A stretch of 64,000 nucleotides of DNA, taken from Streptomyces sp. NBC_01351. GTDB taxonomy: Bacteria > Actinomycetota > Actinomycetes > Streptomycetales > Streptomycetaceae. Positions 9,576-18,982 of the stretch are shown here, in pieces; the first letter of the stretch is position 1; every line of letters starts with the position of its first letter. The notes under the pieces are model-generated. The model searched no databases, was not told the origin of the DNA, and was given only the letters and a program-made list of their open reading frames with translations. The stretch covers positions 6,267,501 through 6,331,500 of the forward strand of contig NZ_CP108356.1 in the NCBI RefSeq assembly GCF_036237315.1. Direction: 5' to 3'. The position numbers were made by a program, and so were the translations under genes.

Positions 9576-12146
9576 ATGGGCCCCATGTCCGCACTGACGC
9601 GCACCGAAGCGCAACTCCGAGCCCGGCTCCTCGACGTCCACCACTACGCCGTCACCCTCGACCTCACCGTCGGCGACGAAACCTTCGACTCCAGCGTCGA
9701 CATCCGCTTCACCGCACGCGCCGCGGGCGACACCTTCGTCGAGCTCAAGCCCGAACACCTGAAATCCGCCTTCCTGGACGGCGAACCCCTCCCCGTCACC
9801 GCCCTCCAGGACAACCGCCTTCCCCTCACCGGCCTCACCGAAGGCCCCCACGAACTGCGCATCGACACCCGCATGCGCTACTCCCGCACCGGCGAAGGCC
9901 TCCACCGCTTCACCGACCCCGCGGACGGGGAGACGTACGTCTACAGCCAGATGTTCATGGACGACGTCCAGCGCGTCTTCGCGGCCTTCGACCAGCCCGA
10001 CCTCAAGGCCGTCTTCGAGTTCACGGTCACGGCCCCCGCCCACTGGACGGTCCTCGCCAACGGAGTCACCACCCGCACCGCCGAACGCGACCCCGGCAGC
10101 GACGACGGCGACGCGGGCGAGCGACCCGCGGCAGCCGGCACCTGGCACTCCGCCCCCACCCCCCTCATCTCCACCTACCTCGCCGCAGTCGCCGCAGGCC
10201 CCTGGCACAGCATCCACACCCGGCACGCCGGACTGCCCTTCGGCATCCACTGCCGCCAGTCCCTCGCCCCCCACATGGACACCGACGCCGAAGAGATCCT
10301 GTCCATCACCACGGCCTGCTTCGACCGCTACCAGGAGAAGTTCACCGAGCCCTACCCCTTCGACTCCTACGACCAGGCCTTCGTCCCCGAATTCAACGCC
10401 GGAGCCATGGAGAACCCCGGACTCGTCACCTTCCGCGACGAGTTCATCTACCGCTCCGCCGTCACCGACACCGAACGCCAGACCCGCGCCATGGTCATCG
10501 CCCACGAAATGGCCCACATGTGGTTCGGCGACCTCGTCACCCTCGCCTGGTTCGACGACATCTGGCTCAACGAATCCTTCGCCGAATACATGGGCTACCA
10601 GACCCTCACCGAAGCCACCCGCTTCACCGACACCTGGACAGACTTCGGCGTCACCCGTAAATCCTGGGGCTACGACGCAGACCAGCGCCCCTCCACCCAC
10701 CCCGTCGCCCCCCACCCCGACGACGTCCCCGACACCGCCTCCGCCCTCCTCAACTTCGACGGCATCTCCTACGCCAAGGGCGCCTCCGCGCTGCGCCAAC
10801 TCGTCGCCTGGCTCGGCGAGAAGGACTTCCTCGCCGGCATCAACACCCACTTCGCCCGCCACAAATTCGCCAACGCCTCCCTCGCCGACTTCGTCGACTC
10901 CCTCGCCGCCCACACCGAACGCGACGTCCACGCCTGGGCCGACATCTGGCTGCGCACCACCGGCATCGACACCCTCACCCCCCAGATCGAGGAAGACCCC
11001 CACACCAACGGCGCCCCCACCGGCTGGACCCTCACCATCGACCGCCGCGGCAGCCGCCCCCACCACATCGCCGTCGGCATCTACGACCGCGACCCCGCCG
11101 ACGGCCGCATGCTGGAGCGCACCGAACTCCTCCACCTCGACGTCCCCTCCGACGAGGTCCTCTCCGTCAGCGGCCCCCGCCCCGCACTCCTCGTCCTCAA
11201 CGACACCGACCTCACCTACGCCAAGGTCCGCCTCGACGAAACCTCCGTCGAAACCGTCCTGCGCGGCCTCTCCGGCATCCCCGACCCGCTCACCCGCGCC
11301 GTCGTCTGGAACTCCCTGCGCGACATGGTCCGCGACGGCGAACTCGACCCGCAGGACTACCTCACCACCGCCGAGGCCCACCTCCCCGAGGAAAACGACC
11401 TCGCCATCGTCCAGGGCGTCATCACCTTCGCCCGCACCCAGATCGCCGTCCGCTACCTCGCCCCCGAACAGCGCACCGCGGCCCTCGCCACCCTCACGTC
11501 GATCGCCCGCGGCCTGCTGCGCCGCACCGAGGACGGCTCGGATCCGGGCCTGCGGCTGACCGCCGTACGCACCCTCGTCGACAGCGCCACCCAGCCCGAC
11601 ACCATCGCCGCATGGCTCGCCGACGACTCCGTCCCCGGCGGCCCCGAACTCGACCCCGAGCTGCGCTGGCGCATCCTCGCCCGCCTCTCCGTACTCGGCA
11701 CGGTCGACGAAACCGCCATCGACACCGCGCTGGCCGCCGACCCCAGCGCCACCGGCCAGGAAGGCGCCGCCCGCTGCCGCGCCGCCCTGCCCACCCCCGA
11801 GGCCAAGGCCGCCGCCTGGCAGCGCCTCTTCCACGACGACACCCTGTCCAACTACCTCTTCAGCGCCACCGCCCAGGGCTTCTGGCAGCCCGAACAGACC
11901 GACCTCGTACGGGAATACGTGCCCCGCTACTACCCCGAGGCAGTGGCCCTCGGCGCCCGCCGCGGCCCGGCCATCGCCGAAGCCGCCGGCCGCTGGGCCT
12001 TCCCCGTCTACGCCATCGACGAGGCCAACCTCCAGTCCGGCCACACCTGCCTCCGGGACCCGGCCATCCTCCCGCTCCTCCGCCGCAAACTGATCGACCA
12101 ACTGGACGACCTCTCCCGAGCCCTCAAAGTCCGCCCAACCAACTAG
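9576..12146 (+). CDS. pepN: aminopeptidase N (M1 zinc peptidase)
   Basis: 856-aa cytosolic metallo-aminopeptidase that removes N-terminal residues from peptides. The exopeptidase motif NAGAMENPG and the zinc site HEMAHMWFGDL...NESFAEY (two His plus a distal Glu) are intact. The C-terminal half matches the ERAP1-like helical domain expected of actinobacterial PepN, and the length is normal. Two in-frame ATGs, nine bases apart, are possible; the second (MSALTRTEAQ) resembles homologous N-termini and has a nearer GGG, so residue 1 could be at 9585. It has its own probable transcript. The 3' intergenic DNA is repeat-rich. Confidence 0.95.
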   Translation: MGPMSALTRTEAQLRARLLDVHHYAVTLDLTVGDETFDSSVDIRFTARAAGDTFVELKPEHLKSAFLDGEPLPVTALQDNRLPLTGLTEGPHELRIDTRMRYSRTGEGLHRFTDPADGETYVYSQMFMDDVQRVFAAFDQPDLKAVFEFTVTAPAHWTVLANGVTTRTAERDPGSDDGDAGERPAAAGTWHSAPTPLISTYLAAVAAGPWHSIHTRHAGLPFGIHCRQSLAPHMDTDAEEILSITTACFDRYQEKFTEPYPFDSYDQAFVPEFNAGAMENPGLVTFRDEFIYRSAVTDTERQTRAMVIAHEMAHMWFGDLVTLAWFDDIWLNESFAEYMGYQTLTEATRFTDTWTDFGVTRKSWGYDADQRPSTHPVAPHPDDVPDTASALLNFDGISYAKGASALRQLVAWLGEKDFLAGINTHFARHKFANASLADFVDSLAAHTERDVHAWADIWLRTTGIDTLTPQIEEDPHTNGAPTGWTLTIDRRGSRPHHIAVGIYDRDPADGRMLERTELLHLDVPSDEVLSVSGPRPALLVLNDTDLTYAKVRLDETSVETVLRGLSGIPDPLTRAVVWNSLRDMVRDGELDPQDYLTTAEAHLPEENDLAIVQGVITFARTQIAVRYLAPEQRTAALATLTSIARGLLRRTEDGSDPGLRLTAVRTLVDSATQPDTIAAWLADDSVPGGPELDPELRWRILARLSVLGTVDETAIDTALAADPSATGQEGAARCRAALPTPEAKAAAWQRLFHDDTLSNYLFSATAQGFWQPEQTDLVREYVPRYYPEAVALGARRGPAIAEAAGRWAFPVYAIDEANLQSGHTCLRDPAILPLLRRKLIDQLDDLSRALKVRPTN

Positions 12147-12298
12147 GCCGCACTCCCGCGTCAACCCGGTCCGGCCCCCACCCGAGCCAGAACCGGACCG
12201 GGTCCCAACCAGAACCGGACCGGGTCCCAGCCGGGGCAGGAGACGGGCCCAGCCGGGGCGGGACGGGGGTCCAGCTGGGGCGGGACCTCCACCCTCCC

Positions 12299-12342
12299 CA
12301 GCCCCTCCGGCGTTTGAGGAGCGGGGTCTGGGGCGGAGCCCC
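12299..12342. repeat. 44-bp dispersed GC repeat, copy 3
   Basis: Starts CAGCCCCTCCGGCGTTTGAG and ends with the GGGGCGGAGCCCC core; same orientation as the copies near 7.6 kb. Confidence 0.8.
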
Positions 12343-12388
12343 GGTTTCGGGAAGGGGCGGGGTGGGGGAGAGGCCCCGCGCAGCGGCC

Positions 12389-12436
12389 CACCCGCACCCC
12401 GAACCACCCGCACCCCGAACCACCCGCACCCCGAAC
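12389..12436. repeat. 3 x 16-bp tandem repeat
   Basis: The unit CACCCGCACCCCGAAC is repeated three times without mismatch. Confidence 0.85.
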
Positions 12437-12657
12437 CACCCAGGCCCGGCCACCCGGCCCAGGCCCCGCAGGGAACCGGCTCCACAGGGCCCGGGACGAG
12501 TACAGAACCGGAAAATCCCCGGCGGTTACCCCATTCGGGTCTGATCGTTGTACCCCTCGGGCACCGGCTGCCACCGCAGCACCGCCCTGACCGCCACGTG
12601 CCCCCACGAAGGGCCGGCCCCTTGCCGCCGCCCCGCCCTTCCCGTGAGGACACCGAC

Positions 12658-14112
12658 ATGACCGCGCCGCCGCCCGGCCCCGGCCCCGGCCCCCGCCCCG
12701 GCCCCCGCCCCGGCCCGGGCCACCGCCACGGCCCCGCCCCCGAAACACCCCCACTCGCCGGCGGAGCCACCGGCGCCGCGGCCCTGCGCCCCCTCCTCGA
12801 CACCGTCCTCACCGCACTCCACACCGGCGCACAAGAACGCGGCGGCCCCCTCCCACCCGGCGGCCCCGACACCGTCACCGCACACGTCACGGCCGCACTG
12901 GGCGACGTACTGCCCGACCACGGAACCGGCCCGCACGAAGCGCTCCGCACCCTCGTCCACACCCTCGCCGCAGGCGCCGCCGACCCCGCCGACCCCCTCT
13001 GCGCCGCCCACCTGCACTGCCCGCCCCTCGCCGTCGCGGCTGCCGCCGACTTCGCCGCCGCCGCCCTCAACCCCTCACTCGACTCCTGGGACCAGGCCCC
13101 CGCCGCCTCCGCGATCGAGGCGCTCGTCACCCGCACGCTCGCCGCCGAGTTCTACGACACCGCCCACCCCGACGCCCTCGTCACCACCGGCGGCACCGAA
13201 GCCAACCAACTCGCCCTGCTCCTGGCCCGCGAACGCCACGGCCCCGGCCTCACCGTCCTGCACGGAGCCAACGCCCACCACTCCATCACCCGCGCCGCCT
13301 GGCTCCTCGGCCTCCCACCCACCCGCACCCTCCCCACCCCCACCGGCACCATCGACCCCGCCCACCTCGCCGAGGCCCTCGCCGCCACCCCCGGCCCCAC
13401 CCTCGTCACCGCCACCGCGGGCACCACCGACGCCGGACTCATCGACCCCCTCCCGCACATAGCCGACCTCTGCGACCGCTACGGCGCCGACCTCCACATC
13501 GACGCCGCCTACGGGGGACCGCTCGCCCTCAGCCCCCGCCACCGCGACAAACTCGCCGGAATCGACCGCGCCCACTCGATCACCGTCGACCTCCACAAAC
13601 TCGGCTGGCAGCCCGTCGCCGCAGGACTCCTCCTCGTCCCCGACACCGCCCTGCTCGCCCCCCTCGCGCACCAGGCCGACTACCTCAACGCCACCGACGA
13701 CACCGAAGCCGGCCTCCCCGACCTCCTCGGCCGCTCCCTGCGCACCACCCGCCGCCCCGACGCCCTCAAGATCGCCACCACCCTGCGCGCGCTCGGCCGC
13801 GACGGCCTGGTCGCCCTCATCGACCACACCTGCGCCCTCGCACACGACCTCGCCACCCGCCTCGACGCCCACCCCGGCTTCGAACTCCACGCACCCCCCA
13901 CCATCAGCACCGTCCTCTTCCGGCCCGCCGACGCCACCGACGAGGACATCGCCACCCTGCGCCGCACCCTCCTCCACCAAGGCCGCGCCGTCCTCGGCCG
14001 CACCCACGCCGACAGCCGCCTCTGGCTCAAAGCCACCCTCCTCAACCCCCACACCACGGCGAGGGACCTGGACACCCTCATCACCCTCCTGGAAGGCAGC
14101 ACCCACCGATGA
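12658..14112 (+). CDS. PLP-dependent group II amino-acid decarboxylase, DesA-like
   Basis: 484 aa. A group II decarboxylase fold is shown by LHIDAAYGG (Asp pairing with the pyridine nitrogen) and by VDLHKLGWQP, whose Lys should carry PLP. The downstream gene overlaps by ATGA and encodes a lysine N6-monooxygenase, exactly the desA-desB pairing that makes N-hydroxycadaverine for desferrioxamine; lysine decarboxylation is therefore the likely reaction, with ornithine or 2,4-diaminobutyrate as alternatives. The start is fixed by GTGAGGA 7 nt before the ATG. The first about 25 residues are a Gly/Pro/Arg run unlike DesA. No desC or desD follows. Confidence 0.8.
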   Translation: MTAPPPGPGPGPRPGPRPGPGHRHGPAPETPPLAGGATGAAALRPLLDTVLTALHTGAQERGGPLPPGGPDTVTAHVTAALGDVLPDHGTGPHEALRTLVHTLAAGAADPADPLCAAHLHCPPLAVAAAADFAAAALNPSLDSWDQAPAASAIEALVTRTLAAEFYDTAHPDALVTTGGTEANQLALLLARERHGPGLTVLHGANAHHSITRAAWLLGLPPTRTLPTPTGTIDPAHLAEALAATPGPTLVTATAGTTDAGLIDPLPHIADLCDRYGADLHIDAAYGGPLALSPRHRDKLAGIDRAHSITVDLHKLGWQPVAAGLLLVPDTALLAPLAHQADYLNATDDTEAGLPDLLGRSLRTTRRPDALKIATTLRALGRDGLVALIDHTCALAHDLATRLDAHPGFELHAPPTISTVLFRPADATDEDIATLRRTLLHQGRAVLGRTHADSRLWLKATLLNPHTTARDLDTLITLLEGSTHR

Positions 14113-15518
14113 CCGCCCAGCTCGATGCACCCCATGACCTCGTCGGAATCGGCATCGGCCCCTTCAACCTCTCCCTCGCCGCCCTCGCCCACGGCCTCCC
14201 ACAACAAGGAGCCGGCGAACTCGCCACCGCCTTCTACGACCAACGCCGCGACTTCCGCTGGCACCCCGGACTCCTCATCGACGGAGCCACCCTCCAAGTC
14301 CCCTTCCTCGCCGACCTCGTCACCCTCGCCGACCCCACCAGCCCCTGGAGCTTCCTCAGCTACCTCAGGCACAAGGAACGACTCTTCCCCTTCTACTTCG
14401 CCGAGCAGTTCCACATCCAGCGCGCCGAATACGACGCCTACTGCCGCTGGGTCGCCGGCCGCGTCCCCGGACTCCACTTCGGCCACCAGGTCGACGCCGT
14501 CCGCTGGAACCCCGAACGCGACCTCTTCGAAGTCGACTTCACCCAACTCGACACCGACGGCGAAGCCGAAGCCCTGGGTCGCACCCACACCCGCAACCTC
14601 GCCCTCGGCATCGGCACCGAGCCCTACGTCCCCGAACCCCTGCGCCCCCTCGCCGAAGCCCCCACCGCCCCCGTCATCCACAGCGCCGACTACCTCGACA
14701 ACCGTGAGCGCATCCTCGGCGCCGACCACGTCACCGTCATCGGATCAGGCCAGTCCGGCGCCGAAGTCTTCCTCGACCTGCTCCGCGCCCGCCCCGCCGG
14801 CCGCGAACGCCTCACCTGGCTCGCCCGCACCCCCTCCTTCGCCCCCATGGAGTACTCGAAGCTCGGCCTCGAACACTTCACCCCCGACTACACCCGCTAC
14901 TTCCACGCCCTCCCCGAACCCGTACGCGACAGACTCGTCCCCGCCCAATGGCAACTCCACAAGGGCATCGACGCCGACACCATCGCCGCCATCCACGAAG
15001 AGCTCTACCGCCGCACCCTCCACGGCGGCTGGCCCGACGCCGTCCTCACCCCCGGAGTCAGCGTCCGCACCGCCGGCCGCGTCGCCACCACCAAGGTCGA
15101 GCTCCACCTCGAACACATCGACCAGGGCACCCGCTCCCGCCTCACCACCGACGCCGTCGTCCTCGCCACCGGCTACCGGGAACGCCCCCTCACCCGGCTC
15201 CTCGCAGGCCTCGACCCCTACCTGCGCAAGGACTCCTCCGGCCGCCCCCGCATCGACGACCGCCACCGGATGATCCTCGACCCCAGCGTCACCGGCAGCA
15301 TCTTCGTCCAGAACGGCGAACGCCACACCCACGGCGTCGGAGCCCCCGACCTCGGCCTCGCCGCATGGCGCAGCGCCGCCATCCTCAACACCCTCACCGG
15401 CAAAGAGCCCTACCCCCAGCCCACCCGCACCGCCTTCACCACCTTCGGCCTCGAACAACGCGAACACACCCGCCCCCAGCCCACCGTCGAACTGCTCCCC
15501 CTCGTGGAACACCCCTGA
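14109..15518 (+). CDS. lysine N6-monooxygenase (IucD/AlcA/DesB family)
   Basis: 469-aa FAD- and NADPH-dependent hydroxylase of a diamine or lysine side-chain amine, giving the hydroxamate precursor of a siderophore. The FAD motif is GIGIGPFNLSLAAL near residue 13, the NADPH motif VIGSGQSGAEVFLDL is in the middle, and the C-terminal VVLATGYRERP matches the family ATGY motif; HGVGAPDLGLAAWRSA is also conserved. Its ATG overlaps the decarboxylase stop, so the two are coupled. The expected acyltransferase and NIS synthetase are absent, so the product must be used elsewhere or the pathway is incomplete. Confidence 0.86.
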   Translation: MTAQLDAPHDLVGIGIGPFNLSLAALAHGLPQQGAGELATAFYDQRRDFRWHPGLLIDGATLQVPFLADLVTLADPTSPWSFLSYLRHKERLFPFYFAEQFHIQRAEYDAYCRWVAGRVPGLHFGHQVDAVRWNPERDLFEVDFTQLDTDGEAEALGRTHTRNLALGIGTEPYVPEPLRPLAEAPTAPVIHSADYLDNRERILGADHVTVIGSGQSGAEVFLDLLRARPAGRERLTWLARTPSFAPMEYSKLGLEHFTPDYTRYFHALPEPVRDRLVPAQWQLHKGIDADTIAAIHEELYRRTLHGGWPDAVLTPGVSVRTAGRVATTKVELHLEHIDQGTRSRLTTDAVVLATGYRERPLTRLLAGLDPYLRKDSSGRPRIDDRHRMILDPSVTGSIFVQNGERHTHGVGAPDLGLAAWRSAAILNTLTGKEPYPQPTRTAFTTFGLEQREHTRPQPTVELLPLVEHP

Positions 15519-15554
15519 CCAGACCCCCCGACCACCCGCCCACCGCCCCGGCAC

Positions 15555-15560
15555 TAGGGT
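15555..15560 (+). promoter_or_regulatory. candidate -10 element, leaderless start
   Basis: TAGGGT lies 7 bp before the ATG of the M16-like gene and no Shine-Dalgarno is present. Confidence 0.4.
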
Positions 15561-15567
15561 CGCCGCC

Positions 15568-17025
15568 ATGCAGCGAACCAGTGCCGACGGAGTCACCGTC
15601 CTGTGGACGGACGCACCCGGCCCCCTCACCGCCCAGCTCAGCTTCGGATGCGGGGTCAGGGACGAAACCGCCCCCACCATGGGCGTCACCCGCGTCATAG
15701 AAGCCCTCGTCATGGCGGAGGTCGGCCCACGCCTCCACCAGTTCGCGTCCATCGTCGACGCCGAGGAGACCCACTTCCACGCCGCCGGCACCCCCGAAGC
15801 CGTCACCGACTTCCTGCACACCGTCTGCCGGACCCTGTCGGACCTGCCGCTGCACCGCACCGAACACACGGCCCGCCTGCTGAGCATCGACGGCGCCCCG
15901 ATACCCGAGCACGGGGCCGTCGCACCCCTCGGCGCCCGCTTCGGCCCCCACGCCTTCGGCCTCGTACTCCACCACGACACCGACATGTACGCGGCCATCA
16001 CCCCGGACACCGTCCGCGCCCACGCCGCCACCTACTTCACCCGCGGCAACGCCGTCCTCGCCCTCGACGGACCGGTCCCCGAAGGACTCACCCTCCCGCT
16101 GCCCGCCGGCCCCGGACCCGAGCGCACCACCCCACGCACCCGCGCCGGCCGCTCCTGGCAACACCGGCCCGTCGACACCGTCTCCCTCCTGCTCACCTCG
16201 GGCACCTCCTCAGCCCCCGCCATGGCCGCCCACATGACCCTGCGCCGCCGCGTCGAACGCGCGGTCCGAGACCTGTACGGCGTCAGCAACCAGGTCAGCG
16301 CCCACTTCTTCATCCGCGACCGCCTCACCCAGGACCGCGTCCTGCTCCTCGACATCCTCGACGGGCACGCCGAACAGGCAGCGGAAACGCTCTGGCACGA
16401 AACCCTGCGGCTCACCCGCGAAGGCCCCGCCCAGACAGAACTCGACGAGTACACCGCCTACGTCCACGCCGAACTGGACTTCATCGGCGCCCACTGGCGC
16501 GCCCTCGAACGCGCCGTGACCGCCGAACTCTTCGGCACGCCCTTCCTCGACGACCGCACCCTCCTCGAAGGCCTCGAAGCCGTCACCCCACAGGACGTAC
16601 GCCACTACCTGGAACAGGCCCTCACCGACGCCGTACTCGTCGTCCCCCACCAGGTCTTCCCCCGCCTGACGGGGCCCCGCGGCACCGGCCTGCGCAACTC
16701 CGACTGCTGGCGCACCGAAGGACCGCCGACAACCGGCACCCTCTTCCCCATGCCCCGCCTCCGGCGCGCCATCAGCCCCCGCGACGAACGCGGCGAATGG
16801 GTCCTCACCCCCTGGGGCCTCGTCTGCCGCGACGGCACCGCCGACGAACACGACATCCGCTTCGACGAGATCGCCCTCATGATCCGCGACGGCGACAACC
16901 GCGCCGTCCTCACCGGCTGCGGCTGCGACATGACGATCTACCCGCAGTACTTCAAGCGCGGCGAACAACTCATCGCCGCCCTCGACGCCGCCGTCCCCAC
17001 CGAACTCGTCCGCGACGCCCCCTGA
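15568..17025 (+). CDS. M16-fold protein lacking the zinc motif, with extra C-terminal domain
   Basis: 485 aa. The layout resembles one M16 (pitrilysin/processing peptidase) unit: an N-terminal beta/alpha domain, a linker near residue 190 and a second similar domain to about residue 385. Where active M16 enzymes have HxxEH, this protein reads GVTRVIEALVMAEV: both histidines are missing, so peptidase activity is not expected. The last about 80 residues (from GEWVLTPWGLVCRDGT) look like a separate small beta-rich, PH-like domain with a CGCD motif. It has no signal peptide. It begins 49 bp after the desB-like gene but probably has its own promoter. The function is unknown; the M16 assignment is by overall pattern. 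Confidence 0.55.
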   Translation: MQRTSADGVTVLWTDAPGPLTAQLSFGCGVRDETAPTMGVTRVIEALVMAEVGPRLHQFASIVDAEETHFHAAGTPEAVTDFLHTVCRTLSDLPLHRTEHTARLLSIDGAPIPEHGAVAPLGARFGPHAFGLVLHHDTDMYAAITPDTVRAHAATYFTRGNAVLALDGPVPEGLTLPLPAGPGPERTTPRTRAGRSWQHRPVDTVSLLLTSGTSSAPAMAAHMTLRRRVERAVRDLYGVSNQVSAHFFIRDRLTQDRVLLLDILDGHAEQAAETLWHETLRLTREGPAQTELDEYTAYVHAELDFIGAHWRALERAVTAELFGTPFLDDRTLLEGLEAVTPQDVRHYLEQALTDAVLVVPHQVFPRLTGPRGTGLRNSDCWRTEGPPTTGTLFPMPRLRRAISPRDERGEWVLTPWGLVCRDGTADEHDIRFDEIALMIRDGDNRAVLTGCGCDMTIYPQYFKRGEQLIAALDAAVPTELVRDAP

Positions 17026-17032
17026 CCGGCAC

Positions 17033-17066
17033 GCGGCCGGAGCCCGCCACAACAGGCCCCGGCCGC
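17033..17066. terminator. hairpin between convergent genes
   Basis: GCGGCCGG pairs with CCGGCCGC, extended inside by GCC/GGC, 7 bp after the stop of the M16-like gene. Confidence 0.6.
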
Positions 17067-17084
17067 ACACCACCCGCAGCCCTG

Positions 17085-17126
17085 GAACACCGGATCCCTA
17101 GAACACCGGATCCCTAGAACACCGGG
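17085..17126. repeat. 16-bp tandem repeat spanning a stop codon
   Basis: Unit GAACACCGGATCCCTA occurs at 17085-17100 and 17101-17116, then a partial copy GAACACCGG. On the minus strand each unit contains the last codons of the nucleotidase (Val-Phe-stop), so the gene end has been duplicated; only the first stop is used. Confidence 0.85.
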
Positions 17127-18907
17127 ACGGCCGCCCGCATCAGACGCCAGTCCACCGAAGCGAACGCCACCGGATCCACCGTCCCCTTCGCCTTCACCCA
17201 CGTGATGATCGTGTTGCGGATCTCGTCCGAGTTCGCCCACAACTGCTGCGCACCCGGCACGTGCGGGAAGTTCCCACCGCCCGAAGCCCGGTAGTTGTTC
17301 ACCGCCAACACGAACCGCGCCGCCGGATCCAACGGCTTCCCCGCGAAGGACAACCCCGTGATCCGCGAACCCGCCGGCTGCGCGATGTCGATGTCGTACG
17401 TCAGCCCGTACACCGCGTCGTAGTTGTAGTCCGGCGTACCGTCCGCGTTCGTCAGCTTCGCCGGATCCACCACCTCACCCGGCGCCGTCCGCACGAAGTA
17501 CTTCGCCGAATACTCCAGATAGTCCTTCAGCTGCGCACCCGTCACCAGCCGCGCCTCCAGGGTGTTCTCGAACGGGTACAGACCCGCCGCATCCCTGATC
17601 GTCACCTGCCCGGCAGGTATCGCCGCCGTCCGCGAGAAGCACGAGGCCTGCGACAGCACCGGCAGCGCCGCCCACTCCGTCCCGGCCAGCGCCGCCTTCA
17701 CCGTCTCCGCCTGCACGTGGTTGATCAGATCGATGATCGGCACGTCCTTCACCGGCCCCTCCGCCGAGGACATCGCCTGCGTCGACGTACCGATCACCTG
17801 GTTCACGTACGCCACGACCTTGCGGTGCTCGTCCTCCAACAACCCGACGATCTTCGGGTCCTCGGCGACCGCGTTCGAGTTCAACACCTTCGCCGAGACC
17901 TTCTCCACCGACCAACGACCCCGCGACCACGACAGCTCGAAGTCGAACAACGTCAGCCGCTGCCCCCACTTCAGCGGCTCCGACAGCACCACGTCCTTAC
18001 CCGTCGCCTCGTTCCGCACCCGGTACTCGGCTATCTCCGTGTGCGCGTGCCCCACCAAGATCGCGTCGATCCCCGGCACCTGCTCCGCCACCAGACCCGC
18101 CGCGTTCTCGACGTACGGCAACTGGTCCCCGTACGAAGACGTCCCGCTCGACCCCGAATGCGCCGACACGATCACCACGTCCGCACCCATCGAACGCAAC
18201 CGCGGCACATACTTCGCCGCCTGCTCCTCCAGCCCCGGGAAGGTCATCTTCCCCTGCACGTTCGCCTTGTCCCACAGCGCGATCCCCGGGTTCGTCAACC
18301 CCAGCACCGCCACCTTCACGTCCCGCCCGTGCGGAGTCCGCAGCCGGTGCATGCTGTACGGCGGGAACGCCGGCCGCAACGTCCGCGCATCCAGCGCATT
18401 CGCCCCCAGCAACGGGAAATCACACTGCTCCTCGAACTTCCGCAGCACCGGAATCCCGTAGTTGAACTCGTGGTTCCCCAGCGCCGCCGCGTCGTACCCG
18501 ATCGCGTTCATCGCCTGCGCCATCGGATGCACAGGGCCCCGCCGCGCCGTGATCGGATCCACCTTGGCGTAGTAGTAGGACAACTGCGTGCCCTGGATCG
18601 TGTCACCCGCGTCGATCAGCAGCGTGTTGCACCGCCCCTTCTCCGCACGCACCTGCTCCACCAACGTGGAGATCTTCGCCAGACCCACGTCGTTGTGCGC
18701 CTTGTCGTCGAACTCCCTGTCCGTGAAGTAGTCCCAGTTGAAGACATTCCCGTGCAAGTCGGTCGTACCCATCACCGTGAACGCGTACGTACGCGAACCA
18801 GCCGCCGACTGCGCGGCCGCCGCCGGGGAGCTCGTGGCCCCCGTCAACGCCACGGCCGCACCCGTCACAGCCGTGCTCCCCAGAAAAGTCCTGCGGTCGA
18901 ACGCCAT
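17114..18907 (-). CDS. Tat-exported bifunctional 5'-nucleotidase / cyclic phosphodiesterase
   Basis: 597-aa precursor of the UshA/CpdB family that dephosphorylates extracellular nucleotides. A twin-arginine signal peptide, MAFDRRTFLGSTAVTG, is followed by an Ala-rich cleavage region. The N-terminal metallophosphatase motifs are GTTDLHGN, DAGDTIQG, LGNHEFNYG, VSAHSG and GHAHTEI. The C-terminal 5'-nucleotidase domain has YPFENTLEARLVTG and NYRASGGGNFP, which holds the adenine-stacking region. The start is set by AAGGGGAG before the ATG and by the signal peptide. It is divergent from the SIMPL gene. Phosphate and nucleoside scavenging is inferred. Confidence 0.9.
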   Translation of the reverse strand: MAFDRRTFLGSTAVTGAAVALTGATSSPAAAAQSAAGSRTYAFTVMGTTDLHGNVFNWDYFTDREFDDKAHNDVGLAKISTLVEQVRAEKGRCNTLLIDAGDTIQGTQLSYYYAKVDPITARRGPVHPMAQAMNAIGYDAAALGNHEFNYGIPVLRKFEEQCDFPLLGANALDARTLRPAFPPYSMHRLRTPHGRDVKVAVLGLTNPGIALWDKANVQGKMTFPGLEEQAAKYVPRLRSMGADVVIVSAHSGSSGTSSYGDQLPYVENAAGLVAEQVPGIDAILVGHAHTEIAEYRVRNEATGKDVVLSEPLKWGQRLTLFDFELSWSRGRWSVEKVSAKVLNSNAVAEDPKIVGLLEDEHRKVVAYVNQVIGTSTQAMSSAEGPVKDVPIIDLINHVQAETVKAALAGTEWAALPVLSQASCFSRTAAIPAGQVTIRDAAGLYPFENTLEARLVTGAQLKDYLEYSAKYFVRTAPGEVVDPAKLTNADGTPDYNYDAVYGLTYDIDIAQPAGSRITGLSFAGKPLDPAARFVLAVNNYRASGGGNFPHVPGAQQLWANSDEIRNTIITWVKAKGTVDPVAFASVDWRLMRAAVPVF

Positions 18908-18982
18908 GCCATCTCCCCTTTTGAGGCGTGAACAACGCGCGTAGATTCTCACCCACAGGGGCCACAGTGCGACAGTGAATCC

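Larger units (their letters stand above)
12147..12657. other. 511-bp repeat-rich intergenic region, no gene seen
   Basis: Holds a tandem pair of CCAGAACCGGACCGGGTCCC-type units just after pepN, a copy of the 44-bp dispersed repeat, and a 3 x 16-bp tandem. The last about 150 bp should carry the promoter of the decarboxylase gene. No TTAGGTTAGGCT-type iron box (DmdR1 site) was seen in it. Confidence 0.6.

Noticed and set aside
12480..12657. Iron box before the desA-like gene
   Set aside because: No TTAGGTTAGGCTCACCTAA-like sequence could be found in the upstream region.
9525..17073. Very long open frames opposite pepN, the decarboxylase and the M16-like genes
   Set aside because: Shadow frames caused by GC-rich third positions; the true genes have clear family motifs on the other strand.
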